Positions 36,218 to 44,799 of a stretch of DNA of 64,000 bases are shown piece by piece. This DNA is from UBA5078 sp964538025 (GTDB lineage: Bacteria; Pseudomonadota; Gammaproteobacteria; Pseudomonadales; Pseudohongiellaceae). Both the position numbers and the translations under genes were made by a program. The first letter of the stretch is position 1. Each line of letters opens with the position of its first letter. Under the pieces are notes generated by a model. It was not told where the DNA came from. It ran no database searches and worked only from the letters and a program-made list of their open reading frames with translations. The stretch lies in contig CAZICZ010000001.1 of NCBI GenBank assembly GCA_964538025.1, positions 365,644-429,643 on the forward strand, read 5' to 3'.

Positions 36218-37842
36218 TGCCGCTCCTTGCCCATGTCGTCGCGCAGGGCGGTAATGACCGCCTCGGCAACGCGGATGCCATCCACGCCGGCAGAGAGAAT
36301 GCCGCCGGCATAGCCTGCCCCTTCGCCCGCGGGAAACAGGCCGCGCGTGTTAAGGCTTTGCAGGGTGTCCCGGTCTCGCGTGATGCGGATGGGGGAGGAG
36401 GTGCGCGTTTCCACACCGGTCAGCACGGCATCCGGTCGATCGAACCCCCGGATCTGTTTGCCAAACGCCGGCAGGGCTTCCCGCATCGCTTCTATGGCGA
36501 AGGTCGGCAGCGCGGAGGACAGATCCCCCAGCGTCACGCCCGGCTTGTAGGAAGGGATGACCTCCCCGAGCTTTGTTGACGGACGCCCCTTGATGAAATC
36601 CCCCACCAGCTGGCCGGGAGCACAATAATCCCCGCCTCCGAGCGTAAAGGCGTGGCTCTCCAGCGCCTCTTGCAGGGCAATTCCCGCCAGCGGATGTCCC
36701 GGAAAATCCTCTTCCGGTGAAATTCCGACCACAATGCCCGCATTGGCATTGCGTTCATTGCGCGAATACTGACTCATGCCATTCGTGACCACGCGTTCTT
36801 TTTCAGAGGTTGCCGCCACCACGGTGCCCCCCGGGCACATGCAAAAACTGTAAACGGCCCGGCCATTTCGGACATGGTGTACGAGCTTGTAATCGGCCGC
36901 ACCCAGCGCGGGGTGACCGGCGTATTTTCCAAGACGCGCCGCATCCACCAGAGATTGAGGATGCTCAATCCGGAAACCGATCGCAAACGGTTTGGCATCA
37001 ATGTGCACGCCTTTGTCATGCAACATGCGAAATGTCTCGCGCGCGCTGTGGCCCAGTGCCAGCACAATATAGCGACTGTGCAGCGTCTCGCCACTGGCCA
37101 GCTGCAATCCGCTGACGCGGCCATTGTCAATCAACAGGTCCGTCACCTTGGACTCAAAACGCACCTCCCCTCCCAGCGCGATGATCTCCTCGCGCATGCG
37201 GGCGACCACGCCGGTCAGACGAAAAGTGCCGATGTGGGGCTTGCTGACGTACAGGATTTCGTCGGGCGCGCCGGCCTTGACAAATTCCTGCATCACCTTG
37301 CGACCATAAAACTGCGGGTCCTTGATCTGGCTGTAGAGCTTGCCGTCAGAGAACAGCCCCGCACCGCCCTCACCAAACTGCACATTGGACTCCGGGTCCA
37401 GTGTCTTCTGACGCCACAGGGCCCAGGTATCTTTTGTTCGCCGCCGGACATCACGCCCGCGCTCCAGTACCACGGGACGGTAACCCGCCTGCGCCAGGAT
37501 GAGCGCGGCAAACAAGCCGCAGGGACCAAAGCCGACGATCAAGGGGCGCGACGGGAGCGTTGCGGGGGCCGCCGGCAACGGGTGATAGGACGTGTCAGGC
37601 GCAGGCCCGACATGCGGGTCATTGCCGGCACGCGCCAGCACATCAGGCTCCTGCGCCACAGCCACGTCCACGATATAGACAAACGTGATGAGCGTGTTTT
37701 TCTTGCGGGCATCGTAACTGCGCTTGAACACGGAGAACGCCAACAGTGCCTCCGGCGCGATCTGAAGGCGCTGGCATATCGCGGCAGGCAGGGCGTCGGG
37801 CGCATGATCCAGAGGCAGTGACAATTCGGTGATGCGCAACAT
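36214..37842 (-). CDS. NAD(P)/FAD-dependent dehydrogenase (COG2509-like)
   Basis: This 542-residue protein has an N-terminal domain of about 100 residues found in this family. An FAD-binding Rossmann motif follows (PLIVGFGPCGLFAALILAQAGYRPVVLERG), then QFGEGGAGLFSDGKLYSQIKD and a C-terminal FAD segment GLFPAGEGAGYAGGILSAGVDGIRVAEAV. The family is widespread, soluble and biochemically uncharacterised. It is translationally coupled with the downstream methyltransferase gene and divergent from the histidine kinase gene. Confidence 0.85.
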   Translation of the reverse strand: MLRITELSLPLDHAPDALPAAICQRLQIAPEALLAFSVFKRSYDARKKNTLITFVYIVDVAVAQEPDVLARAGNDPHVGPAPDTSYHPLPAAPATLPSRPLIVGFGPCGLFAALILAQAGYRPVVLERGRDVRRRTKDTWALWRQKTLDPESNVQFGEGGAGLFSDGKLYSQIKDPQFYGRKVMQEFVKAGAPDEILYVSKPHIGTFRLTGVVARMREEIIALGGEVRFESKVTDLLIDNGRVSGLQLASGETLHSRYIVLALGHSARETFRMLHDKGVHIDAKPFAIGFRIEHPQSLVDAARLGKYAGHPALGAADYKLVHHVRNGRAVYSFCMCPGGTVVAATSEKERVVTNGMSQYSRNERNANAGIVVGISPEEDFPGHPLAGIALQEALESHAFTLGGGDYCAPGQLVGDFIKGRPSTKLGEVIPSYKPGVTLGDLSSALPTFAIEAMREALPAFGKQIRGFDRPDAVLTGVETRTSSPIRITRDRDTLQSLNTRGLFPAGEGAGYAGGILSAGVDGIRVAEAVITALRDDMGKERQ

Positions 37843-38022
37843 GGCGGGTGTCCTGGCCGGTGACTCCCGGCAAAGGGGAAAGAGGCGCCGATTATACGCC
37901 AGACTCGCGCCCTTGTACCCTTGCCACCCTGCGCGCAGTCACTCTAGAATCGCTGCACGCACTCTTTTTCAATGCTTCCGAGTGCCCTCCCGCCGCACCG
38001 GCCATGTGAATGGGGTTGATGT

Positions 38023-39084
38023 TTGGAAGACCACAGCCTGACGACTCACCCCGACGAGATATCGCTCTTGGCGCCTGCCGTTCCCGAAGCCTTTCCCGGC
38101 GCCTCTTTCCTTTACGAAAGCGCCCGCGACGCTTTCCGGTTTTCACCGGTCGCCGCACGCTGGTTTGGTACCAGCGAAATCCCTGCCCTGTGTGCACAGT
38201 CCCGCGTGGATTTTTCCCTTTTAAAGGCGCACGACAGCGAGGCACTGCCCCGCTCCCAGTTGCCCTGGATGATCGCCAGCACCGGCACGCATTGTGATCC
38301 CCAGGAGTTTACGCTGCGGGTTCCCGGCCAGACGCCGCGGCACGTTTTATGCTGCGCCTCGCCCTACACGCCGGCCGGTGGCACGGCCATTGTCGGGGCA
38401 CAGGTGACCTTGGTGGACATCAGCAACATCAGGCAACAGGCGCAGCGGCTGCAAGAAGAAAAAACGCAGTTGGAGATCATTCTGGAGGGCACGGACGCCG
38501 GCACGTGGGAATGGGATCTGGTCACCAACGACATCCGTTTTCACGAACGGTGGGCACAGGTGCTGGGGTACACGCTCATGCAACTCCTGCCCCTGAGCAT
38601 CGATGTCTGGCGCTCGCTTGTCCACCCCGATGATCTCGCCTACTCCCAGCAAGTGCTGGCACGCCATCTGAAGCGCGAGACGCCCCATTACGACATGGTG
38701 TGCCGCATGAAACATGCGGACGGCTGCTGGGTATGGATTCATTATCGCGGCCGGGTGTCGAAGTGGGCGGCGGACGGACGCGCGCTGAAGATCGTCGGGA
38801 CCCATGTCGATGTGAGCAGTGTGCATGCTGCCGAGGAGGGGGCGCGCGCTTCCCAGGCCTATATGCAGACTCTGATCGATGCTTCCTCCGATGTCTCCAT
38901 CATTGCGACGGACACCGAGGGTGTCATCACCGTTTTCAATACCGGCGCTGAACGCCTGCTGGGCTATACCGAAGCGGAGGTCGTGGGCAAGCTGACCCCC
39001 CCAGAGCTTTCATCTGGCATCGGAAGTCATTGCCCGCGGCGACGCGTTGAGCGACGCAGAAGGCAAAGAGATCCGTGGCTTTGA
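38023..39084 (+). CDS. Multi-PAS sensor, N-terminal part of a frameshifted hybrid kinase
   Basis: This 353-codon segment begins with a TTG codon preceded by GGGG and carries PAS domains. One is clear at GTDAGTWEWDLVTNDIRFHERWAQVLGY, followed by a PAC segment; another begins at LIDASSDVSIIATDTEGVITVF. The last about 27 codons after the C7 run at 38996-39002 are out of frame. Dropping one C continues the PAS domain in the frame of the next entry. The two belong to one original gene. Confidence 0.7.
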   Translation: MEDHSLTTHPDEISLLAPAVPEAFPGASFLYESARDAFRFSPVAARWFGTSEIPALCAQSRVDFSLLKAHDSEALPRSQLPWMIASTGTHCDPQEFTLRVPGQTPRHVLCCASPYTPAGGTAIVGAQVTLVDISNIRQQAQRLQEEKTQLEIILEGTDAGTWEWDLVTNDIRFHERWAQVLGYTLMQLLPLSIDVWRSLVHPDDLAYSQQVLARHLKRETPHYDMVCRMKHADGCWVWIHYRGRVSKWAADGRALKIVGTHVDVSSVHAAEEGARASQAYMQTLIDASSDVSIIATDTEGVITVFNTGAERLLGYTEAEVVGKLTPPELSSGIGSHCPRRRVERRRRQRDPWL

Positions 39085-41092
39085 TGTGTTTGTGCATGCC
39101 GCCCGACAAGGGCGCTCCGAAACGCGCCTGTGGACCTATGTAACGCGTGCAGGTGAGCACCGCACCGTCAGCCTCTCCGTCAGCGCGCTGCTCGACGGAC
39201 ACGGCAAAATTTTCGGCTTTCTGGGCATGGCGGTTGACCAGACCGCGCAGCTGGCTGCCGAGGAAAAGGCACGCCTGGCGGCACAGCGATTCGCCGGGGC
39301 CTTCAACTCCACTGCGGTGGGCATGGCGCTGGTCTCGCTTGAGGGACGCTGGATGGAGGTCAACGGCGCCCTGTGTGACATGCTGGGCTATAGCGACGAG
39401 GAATTGCTGGCCACCGACTTCCAAACGCTGACCCATCCCGACGATTTGCAGAATGACCTGAACGTGCTCCAGCAATTGCTTTCCAATGACATTCCCCACT
39501 ACCAGATGTTGAAACGTTATTTCCGCAAGAATGGCGAGCTGATCCGCGCCCGCCTGTGGGTCTCGCTGGTGCGCGATGCCCGCGGCGAACCTCTGCATTT
39601 TGTATCGAAGATTCAAAATATCACGGACGAATATCTGGCCCGCCAGGCCCTTCAGTCCAGTGAAGCCCGCCTGCGCGGCCTGTTCGATCTCTCTCCCATC
39701 GGCATCAGTCTCATGGACTTCAAGACCGGGCGTGTCCTGGAGGCCAACGAGGCCCTGATCACCCCCAGCGGCTATACGCGGCAGGAATTCATGCAGAAAA
39801 CCGATCGCGAGCTGACACCGCGGGAGTTCGCGCCGGCGATGCACACCGCCGTGGAACAATTGCGCGCCGCGGGGCGTTATGCACCGTTCGAAAAGGAATA
39901 TATCCGCAAGGACGGCAGCCGCTATCCCGTCATGGCGCAGGGCATTCTGATGAAGGATTCCAGCAGTCGCCAGGTGATCTGGTCTCTCATCGAGGACATC
40001 AGCGAGCGCAAGCGCCTGGACCGCATCAAGAACGAATTCGTGTCTACCGTCAGTCATGAACTGCGCACGCCTCTGACTTCCATCTCCGGAGCGCTGTCAC
40101 TTGTCGTCGCGGGCGCACTTGGCCCTGTGGATCATGAAGTGATGGAAATGCTGCGCATTGCTGCCGCCAGCAGCGAGCGACTCACGCTGCTCGTCGATGA
40201 CCTGCTGGATATGGACAAACTGCTGGCGGGCAAAATGGAGGTCAAACTTCGCGATGTGGATTTGTTGCCTCTGATTCAGGACGTCGTCGCCGGCATGCGG
40301 GCCTATGCCCTGGCGAGAAAGGTGACAGTGGAGCTCGGCCCGGTCGAGTCCATTACGCTCAATACCGATGCAATCCGCCTGTCACAGGTGCTCACCAACC
40401 TCATCTCCAACGCTTGCAAGCATTCCCGGCCTGGAGGAAGGGTCGAAGTACAGATGGTCAGAGGCCCGGAGAACGCTGTCATTTTCAGTGTGATCGATAA
40501 GGGCCATGGTATCCCCACCGAATTTCGCTCCCGTATTTTTCAGAAATTTGCTCAGGCCGATGCGTCTGATACCAGCGAAAAGGAAGGCACAGGACTGGGA
40601 CTCGCCATCTGCAAGGAGCTCGTCGAACGCCTAGGGGGCGTGATTGGATTTGAATCCGTGGAAGGGGCCGGGTCACACTTCTGGGTGCGGATCCCGCGCG
40701 CCAATCTGCAACGCCAAGCGTCACTTAGAGCACCCCGAATCCTGCACGTCGAGGACGATATCGCTTTCGCTCAGGTCGTCAATTTGCACCTCAACACCCT
40801 CGCAGAAGTGGACATTGCAACCAGTTTGTCGGAGGCTTACACCTTGATTCGGCAACGGCATTATGACCTTCTGCTGCTTGAACTAAAACTGCCCGACGGC
40901 AACGCCGAGCGTCTGTGGGAATCCGTGCACCTGGCCCAGCCCGGTGTGCCCATCGTGATTCTCTCCGGGCATGAGGTGCCACGCAGTCTGGCCACCCACG
41001 TGGCCGCCGTGCTTCCCAAGGACGGCACCACCCTGACACGTCTGATGTCGACCCTGACGCAGCTTTTTGAAATGAAAAAGGATAAGCCATGA
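39047..41092 (+). CDS. PAS-HisKA-HATPase-REC hybrid kinase, C-terminal part of the frameshifted gene
   Basis: This 681-codon part holds two more PAS domains and a histidine kinase core: H-box STVSHELRTPLTSISG, N-box NLISNACKHSRPGG, G1 DKGHGIP and G2 GTGLGLAICKELVERLGG. A receiver domain ends it. In the receiver the usual phospho-acceptor Asp is Glu612 (LLLLELKLPDG), so it probably cannot be phosphorylated normally. The true frame enters from 38023 through the C7 tract. The TTG at 39047 is merely the first start available. A CheY-like gene overlaps the stop (ATGA), and the Hpt protein next to it would complete a phosphorelay. Confidence 0.75.
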   Translation: MSDAEGKEIRGFDVFVHAARQGRSETRLWTYVTRAGEHRTVSLSVSALLDGHGKIFGFLGMAVDQTAQLAAEEKARLAAQRFAGAFNSTAVGMALVSLEGRWMEVNGALCDMLGYSDEELLATDFQTLTHPDDLQNDLNVLQQLLSNDIPHYQMLKRYFRKNGELIRARLWVSLVRDARGEPLHFVSKIQNITDEYLARQALQSSEARLRGLFDLSPIGISLMDFKTGRVLEANEALITPSGYTRQEFMQKTDRELTPREFAPAMHTAVEQLRAAGRYAPFEKEYIRKDGSRYPVMAQGILMKDSSSRQVIWSLIEDISERKRLDRIKNEFVSTVSHELRTPLTSISGALSLVVAGALGPVDHEVMEMLRIAAASSERLTLLVDDLLDMDKLLAGKMEVKLRDVDLLPLIQDVVAGMRAYALARKVTVELGPVESITLNTDAIRLSQVLTNLISNACKHSRPGGRVEVQMVRGPENAVIFSVIDKGHGIPTEFRSRIFQKFAQADASDTSEKEGTGLGLAICKELVERLGGVIGFESVEGAGSHFWVRIPRANLQRQASLRAPRILHVEDDIAFAQVVNLHLNTLAEVDIATSLSEAYTLIRQRHYDLLLLELKLPDGNAERLWESVHLAQPGVPIVILSGHEVPRSLATHVAAVLPKDGTTLTRLMSTLTQLFEMKKDKP

Positions 41093-41478
41093 AAGCCTTG
41101 CACCGGATTGTGCATGTGGACGATGACGAATCGATTCGCGCCATTGTGAAAATCGCACTGGAGCGCGTGGGCAAATTTGAATTGCTCAGTTGCGCCTCGG
41201 GAGCGCAGGCGATCGCTGAAATCCCCGCGTTTGCGCCGGACATGATCCTGCTGGACGTGATGATGCCCGAGCTGGACGGGGCAAGCACGTTAAAATTGCT
41301 GAAAGAAAAAACCGATCTCCAGGACGTCGCGGTGATTTTCATTACCGCCAAAGTACAAGCCACCGAGATCGAGACCTATAAAAAAATGGGAGCCTGCAAT
41401 GTCATCATCAAGCCTTTTGATGCCATGAGCCTCTCGGATCAATTACGTCTTTACTGGACTCACTTTCATGAGCACTAA
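41089..41478 (+). CDS. CheY-like response regulator
   Basis: This single receiver domain (129 residues) has all key residues: the acidic pair in HVDDDESIRA, phospho-acceptor Asp in MILLDVMMPELDG, Thr in VIFITAK and Lys in IIKPFD. There is no output domain, so it probably shuttles phosphate or acts by protein contact. It overlaps the hybrid kinase gene by four bases and the Hpt/REC gene by eleven. Confidence 0.9.
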   Translation: MKALHRIVHVDDDESIRAIVKIALERVGKFELLSCASGAQAIAEIPAFAPDMILLDVMMPELDGASTLKLLKEKTDLQDVAVIFITAKVQATEIETYKKMGACNVIIKPFDAMSLSDQLRLYWTHFHEH

Positions 41479-42790
41479 TTCCCCGATGAGCTTGCAGGAA
41501 GAAATGTCGTCCCTGCGCAAGGACTTTCATGACCGCCTGCAACAGGAACTCCTTGCTCTGTCACAGCTCAATACCCGCGACGATGCCGGCCTCGCGCAGC
41601 GCGAGACATTGCAACAGCTGCAGGCGGATACCCATTGGCTGGCAGGCTCCGCCCTGACCTTCGGTTATTCGATTACCGGAGAGGCTCTGCGCGACACCGA
41701 GCGACTGGTGCAAGAAATTCTGGAGAATCCCGCGGCATACCCCCTCGGGACGCTGCGTTTGCATTTGCAGGCCCTGACACCGGAGCACACGCTGCAGGCG
41801 GACGTAATTGACCCTAGCAGCGTCGCCACCCCTTATTCCGAGCAGGTCACCTCCGATCCCCAAAATCTGCACGTCTTTGTCCTGGAGGACGATCCCTCCA
41901 CCAGTGAAATGCTCAAGATTGGCCTAGCCAGTTTTGGTTACCGGGTTTCCCCTTTTTCCGCCATCGAAACCTTGTGCGCAAAGGCCATCGAGGAACGTCC
42001 CGATGTGCTGATCATCGAGACAGAGAAAAGCGATTTTACCGATGAAAAACTGCGCAATGCGGTGTGCAGTATTCGAGAAAATGGCATGGAGGAGTTGCCT
42101 ATCCTCGTGGTCAGCGATCGCGAACATTTCGACGGAAAATTACAGGCAGCACGCAACGGTGTGGTCGCCTTTTTAAGCAAACCGGTCAATATTCCCTCGC
42201 TTGAGTCGAACCTGGATTACATCCTGCAGCAGAAACTGCGCTCTCCTTACCGTGTCTTGCTGGTGGATGACGACACCTATTCCATGAAGCACCACAAGCT
42301 GATGCTGGAAAATTGGAATATTGTGGCGCGCACACTTTCGGACCCGAACGAGGTGCTTAAGGTCATTGAGGAATTCCATCCCGACCTGATGATCTTCGAT
42401 CTGCACATGCCAGCCTGCACCGGGATCGAGCTGGCCAAGGTCGTGCGCTATCACACGCATTGGATACACATTCCGATCCTGTTTTTGTCCAGCGAGCGCA
42501 ACGAGAGCAAGCAGCTGATGGCCATGATGCAGGGCGGCGAGGAGTATCTGGTGGTTCTCCCCGACACCGATGAACACAATGCCAAGCGCAAGCTCGATCA
42601 GCTGCGCGAGGAATTTGGCAAGGTCGTGTTTCGCCACAAGGACAAGGAGTTTCATTGCAGCTTCAGCGCGGGTGTGTGCAATTCCCTGATCGTGGATAAT
42701 GTCGACCGCTGTATCGAAGCGGCCGACCTTTCCCTGTATGCCGCAAAAGAGGCCGGACGCAATCAGGTGCACCTGACCACGCGGTCCTGA
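41468..42790 (+). CDS. Hpt-REC-REC protein ending in a truncated GGDEF domain
   Basis: The 440-residue protein has an N-terminal Hpt domain with the phosphorylatable His in THWLAGSALTFGY. A receiver follows (about 133-245) whose phospho-acceptor is replaced by Glu184 (VLIIETEK). A second receiver (about 261-355) keeps its Asp in MIFDLHMP. At residues 356-360 the second receiver runs straight into GGEEYLVVLPDTD, the active-site loop of a GGDEF domain. The second half of that domain follows (FSAGVC, ADLSLYAAKEAGRNQV). The end of the receiver and about the first half of the GGDEF domain are missing, so cyclase activity is unlikely. Confidence 0.8.
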   Translation: MSTNSPMSLQEEMSSLRKDFHDRLQQELLALSQLNTRDDAGLAQRETLQQLQADTHWLAGSALTFGYSITGEALRDTERLVQEILENPAAYPLGTLRLHLQALTPEHTLQADVIDPSSVATPYSEQVTSDPQNLHVFVLEDDPSTSEMLKIGLASFGYRVSPFSAIETLCAKAIEERPDVLIIETEKSDFTDEKLRNAVCSIRENGMEELPILVVSDREHFDGKLQAARNGVVAFLSKPVNIPSLESNLDYILQQKLRSPYRVLLVDDDTYSMKHHKLMLENWNIVARTLSDPNEVLKVIEEFHPDLMIFDLHMPACTGIELAKVVRYHTHWIHIPILFLSSERNESKQLMAMMQGGEEYLVVLPDTDEHNAKRKLDQLREEFGKVVFRHKDKEFHCSFSAGVCNSLIVDNVDRCIEAADLSLYAAKEAGRNQVHLTTRS

Positions 42791-42823
42791 GCACCCGCAA
42801 ATTCCCACAGAGCAATTGGCACC

Positions 42824-43444
42824 ATGGCACGATCAAAGAGCAGTCATCGCTGGCTGGAAGAACACGTCAACGACCCCTATGTCAAACGCGCGCAGGTGGA
42901 TGGCTACCGCTCCCGCGCGAGCTACAAACTGCTCGAGCTGATCGACAAGGACAAACTTGTGCGCACCGGCATGGTGGTGCTGGATCTGGGCTCCGCCCCC
43001 GGAGGCTGGTCGCAGGTCGTCGCCCCGCTGGTCGGCCCCACCGGCCGCACCGTGGCCTCCGACATCCTGCCCATGGCGCCGATTCCTCACGTGACCTTCC
43101 TTCAGGGTGATTTCACCGAGCAGGACGTGTTCGACCGGATTCTTGCCGCGCTGGAGGGAAAGCGCGTCGATTTGGTCATGTCCGACATGGCCCCGAACAT
43201 CAGCGGCGTGGATGCCGCGGACCAGGCGTCCTCCATGTACCTGGTGGAGCTGGCGCTGGAGATGGCGCGTGCCGTGCTCGCCCCCGGGGGCAATTTTGTA
43301 ACCAAGGTGTTTCACGGGGAGGGCTATGAGGCCTACCTGAAGGCACTGCGCAGCAGCTTCGACAAGGTCCTGGTGCGCAAGCCGCAGGCCTCGCGCTCCC
43401 GGTCACGGGAAGTCTATGTGCTCGGCAAGGGGTTCACATCATGA
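42824..43444 (+). CDS. rlmE: 23S rRNA (uridine-2552-2'-O) methyltransferase
   Basis: RlmE (FtsJ/RrmJ) methylates U2552 of 23S rRNA late in 50S assembly. The 206-residue protein shows RSRASYKLLELIDKD (catalytic Lys), VVLDLGSAPGGWSQV, VMSDMAPNISG (catalytic Asp), FVTKVFHG (Lys) and SREVYVLGKG (Glu), the full K-D-K-E tetrad. It is usually next to ftsH, but here it is coupled to an amino-acid permease gene by a four-base overlap. Confidence 0.94.
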   Translation: MARSKSSHRWLEEHVNDPYVKRAQVDGYRSRASYKLLELIDKDKLVRTGMVVLDLGSAPGGWSQVVAPLVGPTGRTVASDILPMAPIPHVTFLQGDFTEQDVFDRILAALEGKRVDLVMSDMAPNISGVDAADQASSMYLVELALEMARAVLAPGGNFVTKVFHGEGYEAYLKALRSSFDKVLVRKPQASRSRSREVYVLGKGFTS

Positions 43445-44778
43445 AGGAAGCCAGCGCTCACCGTTACACGCCTGCTACCGCCATCGCCGTGGTCGTGGCC
43501 AACATGGTCGGCACGGGCGTGTTTACCAGCCTTGGCTTTCAGATTGTCGACATCAAATCCACTTTCGTTCTGCTGATGCTCTGGCTGGTCGGCGGCATCG
43601 CCGCCATGTGCGGCGCGCTGACCTACGCGGAGCTTGCCAGCCGTTTACCCCGCTCGGGCGGGGAATACAATTTTCTCAGCCGGCTCTATCACCCGAGCGT
43701 CGGCTTTGTGTCCGGATGGGTCTCGCTCACCGTGGGCTTTGCCGCACCCACGGCCCTGGCCGCGATGACCTTTGCCGCCTATTTTGACTCCGCGCTGGGG
43801 GAGCACATTCATCTGAACCGGACGCTCGCCGCTGTCATTCTCGTGGCCAGCATCACCTTCATTCACGGCCGCAATCACGCGGCGAGCGGAGGCCTGCAGA
43901 ACTGGTTCACCATGATCAAGGTGCTGCTCATTGCCGTGTTTGTCCTGAGCGTATTCGGCACCGCACCGCAGCCCCAGGAGGTCCATCTGTTGCCGGTGGA
44001 CGGTGACGGGACCCTGCTCATGTCCAGTGCGTTTGCCGTCTCGCTCATCTACGTGAATTACGCCTATACCGGCTGGAATGCAGCCACCTACATCACGGGG
44101 GAGATCGACCGTCCAGAACACTCACTCCCGCTCGTGCTGATTGGCGGCACCGCGATCGTGATCGCGCTTTATCTGGCACTCAATGCGACCTTTCTCTACG
44201 CGGTGCCGCTGGCGGAACTGGAGGGCAAAATCGAGATCGGCGTCATTGTGGCCGAGCATGCCTTCGGTCCGGCGGGTGCCATGCTGATGGGAGGACTGCT
44301 GTCGCTGCTGCTTATCTCGACCGTGAGCGCCATGTTGATGGCCGGGCCGCGGGTCTTGCAGGTGATGGGAGAGGACTTCCGTTTGTTTCGTCTGCTCGCG
44401 GTCAAAAATGCCGGCGGCGTCCCGCGGACGGCGATCTATACACAGGGAGGTCTGGCCATCGCCTTCATCGTGACCTCCACCTTCGATTCCGTGCTGGTGT
44501 TTTCCGGCTTCATTCTGGGCCTGAGCTCTCTGGCCACCGTGCTGGGTGTTTTTGTGCTGCGCATACGCCGCGGCAAGGAAGAGGGGACACAAGGCGCCTA
44601 CCGCACGTGGGCCTATCCTCTGCCGCCTTTGCTGTACAGTGCCATCATGGTGTGGACCCTGTGCTTCATCACCGTGAACCGTCCGCAGGAAGCTGCGGTA
44701 GCTGCCATCGTCATCATCCTCGGCTTTGGGTCGTATCTGCTGACGGAAAAGGTCTCGGCGCGCCGCGCCTCATCCTGA
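43441..44778 (+). CDS. APC-superfamily amino acid permease
   Basis: This 445-residue protein has about twelve hydrophobic helices. Typical features are the N-terminal VVVANMVGTGVFTSLGFQ (unwound TM1 with G-x-G substrate loop), ALTYAELASRLPRSGGEYNF and the YAYTGWNAATYITGE motif in TM6-7. The substrate is not predictable. Its ATG overlaps the rlmE stop and an O-methyltransferase gene follows 21 bp later, so the three probably form an operon. Confidence 0.88.
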   Translation: MKEASAHRYTPATAIAVVVANMVGTGVFTSLGFQIVDIKSTFVLLMLWLVGGIAAMCGALTYAELASRLPRSGGEYNFLSRLYHPSVGFVSGWVSLTVGFAAPTALAAMTFAAYFDSALGEHIHLNRTLAAVILVASITFIHGRNHAASGGLQNWFTMIKVLLIAVFVLSVFGTAPQPQEVHLLPVDGDGTLLMSSAFAVSLIYVNYAYTGWNAATYITGEIDRPEHSLPLVLIGGTAIVIALYLALNATFLYAVPLAELEGKIEIGVIVAEHAFGPAGAMLMGGLLSLLLISTVSAMLMAGPRVLQVMGEDFRLFRLLAVKNAGGVPRTAIYTQGGLAIAFIVTSTFDSVLVFSGFILGLSSLATVLGVFVLRIRRGKEEGTQGAYRTWAYPLPPLLYSAIMVWTLCFITVNRPQEAAVAAIVIILGFGSYLLTEKVSARRASS

Positions 44779-44799
44779 CACCTGCTTACCGGAGGTCCT

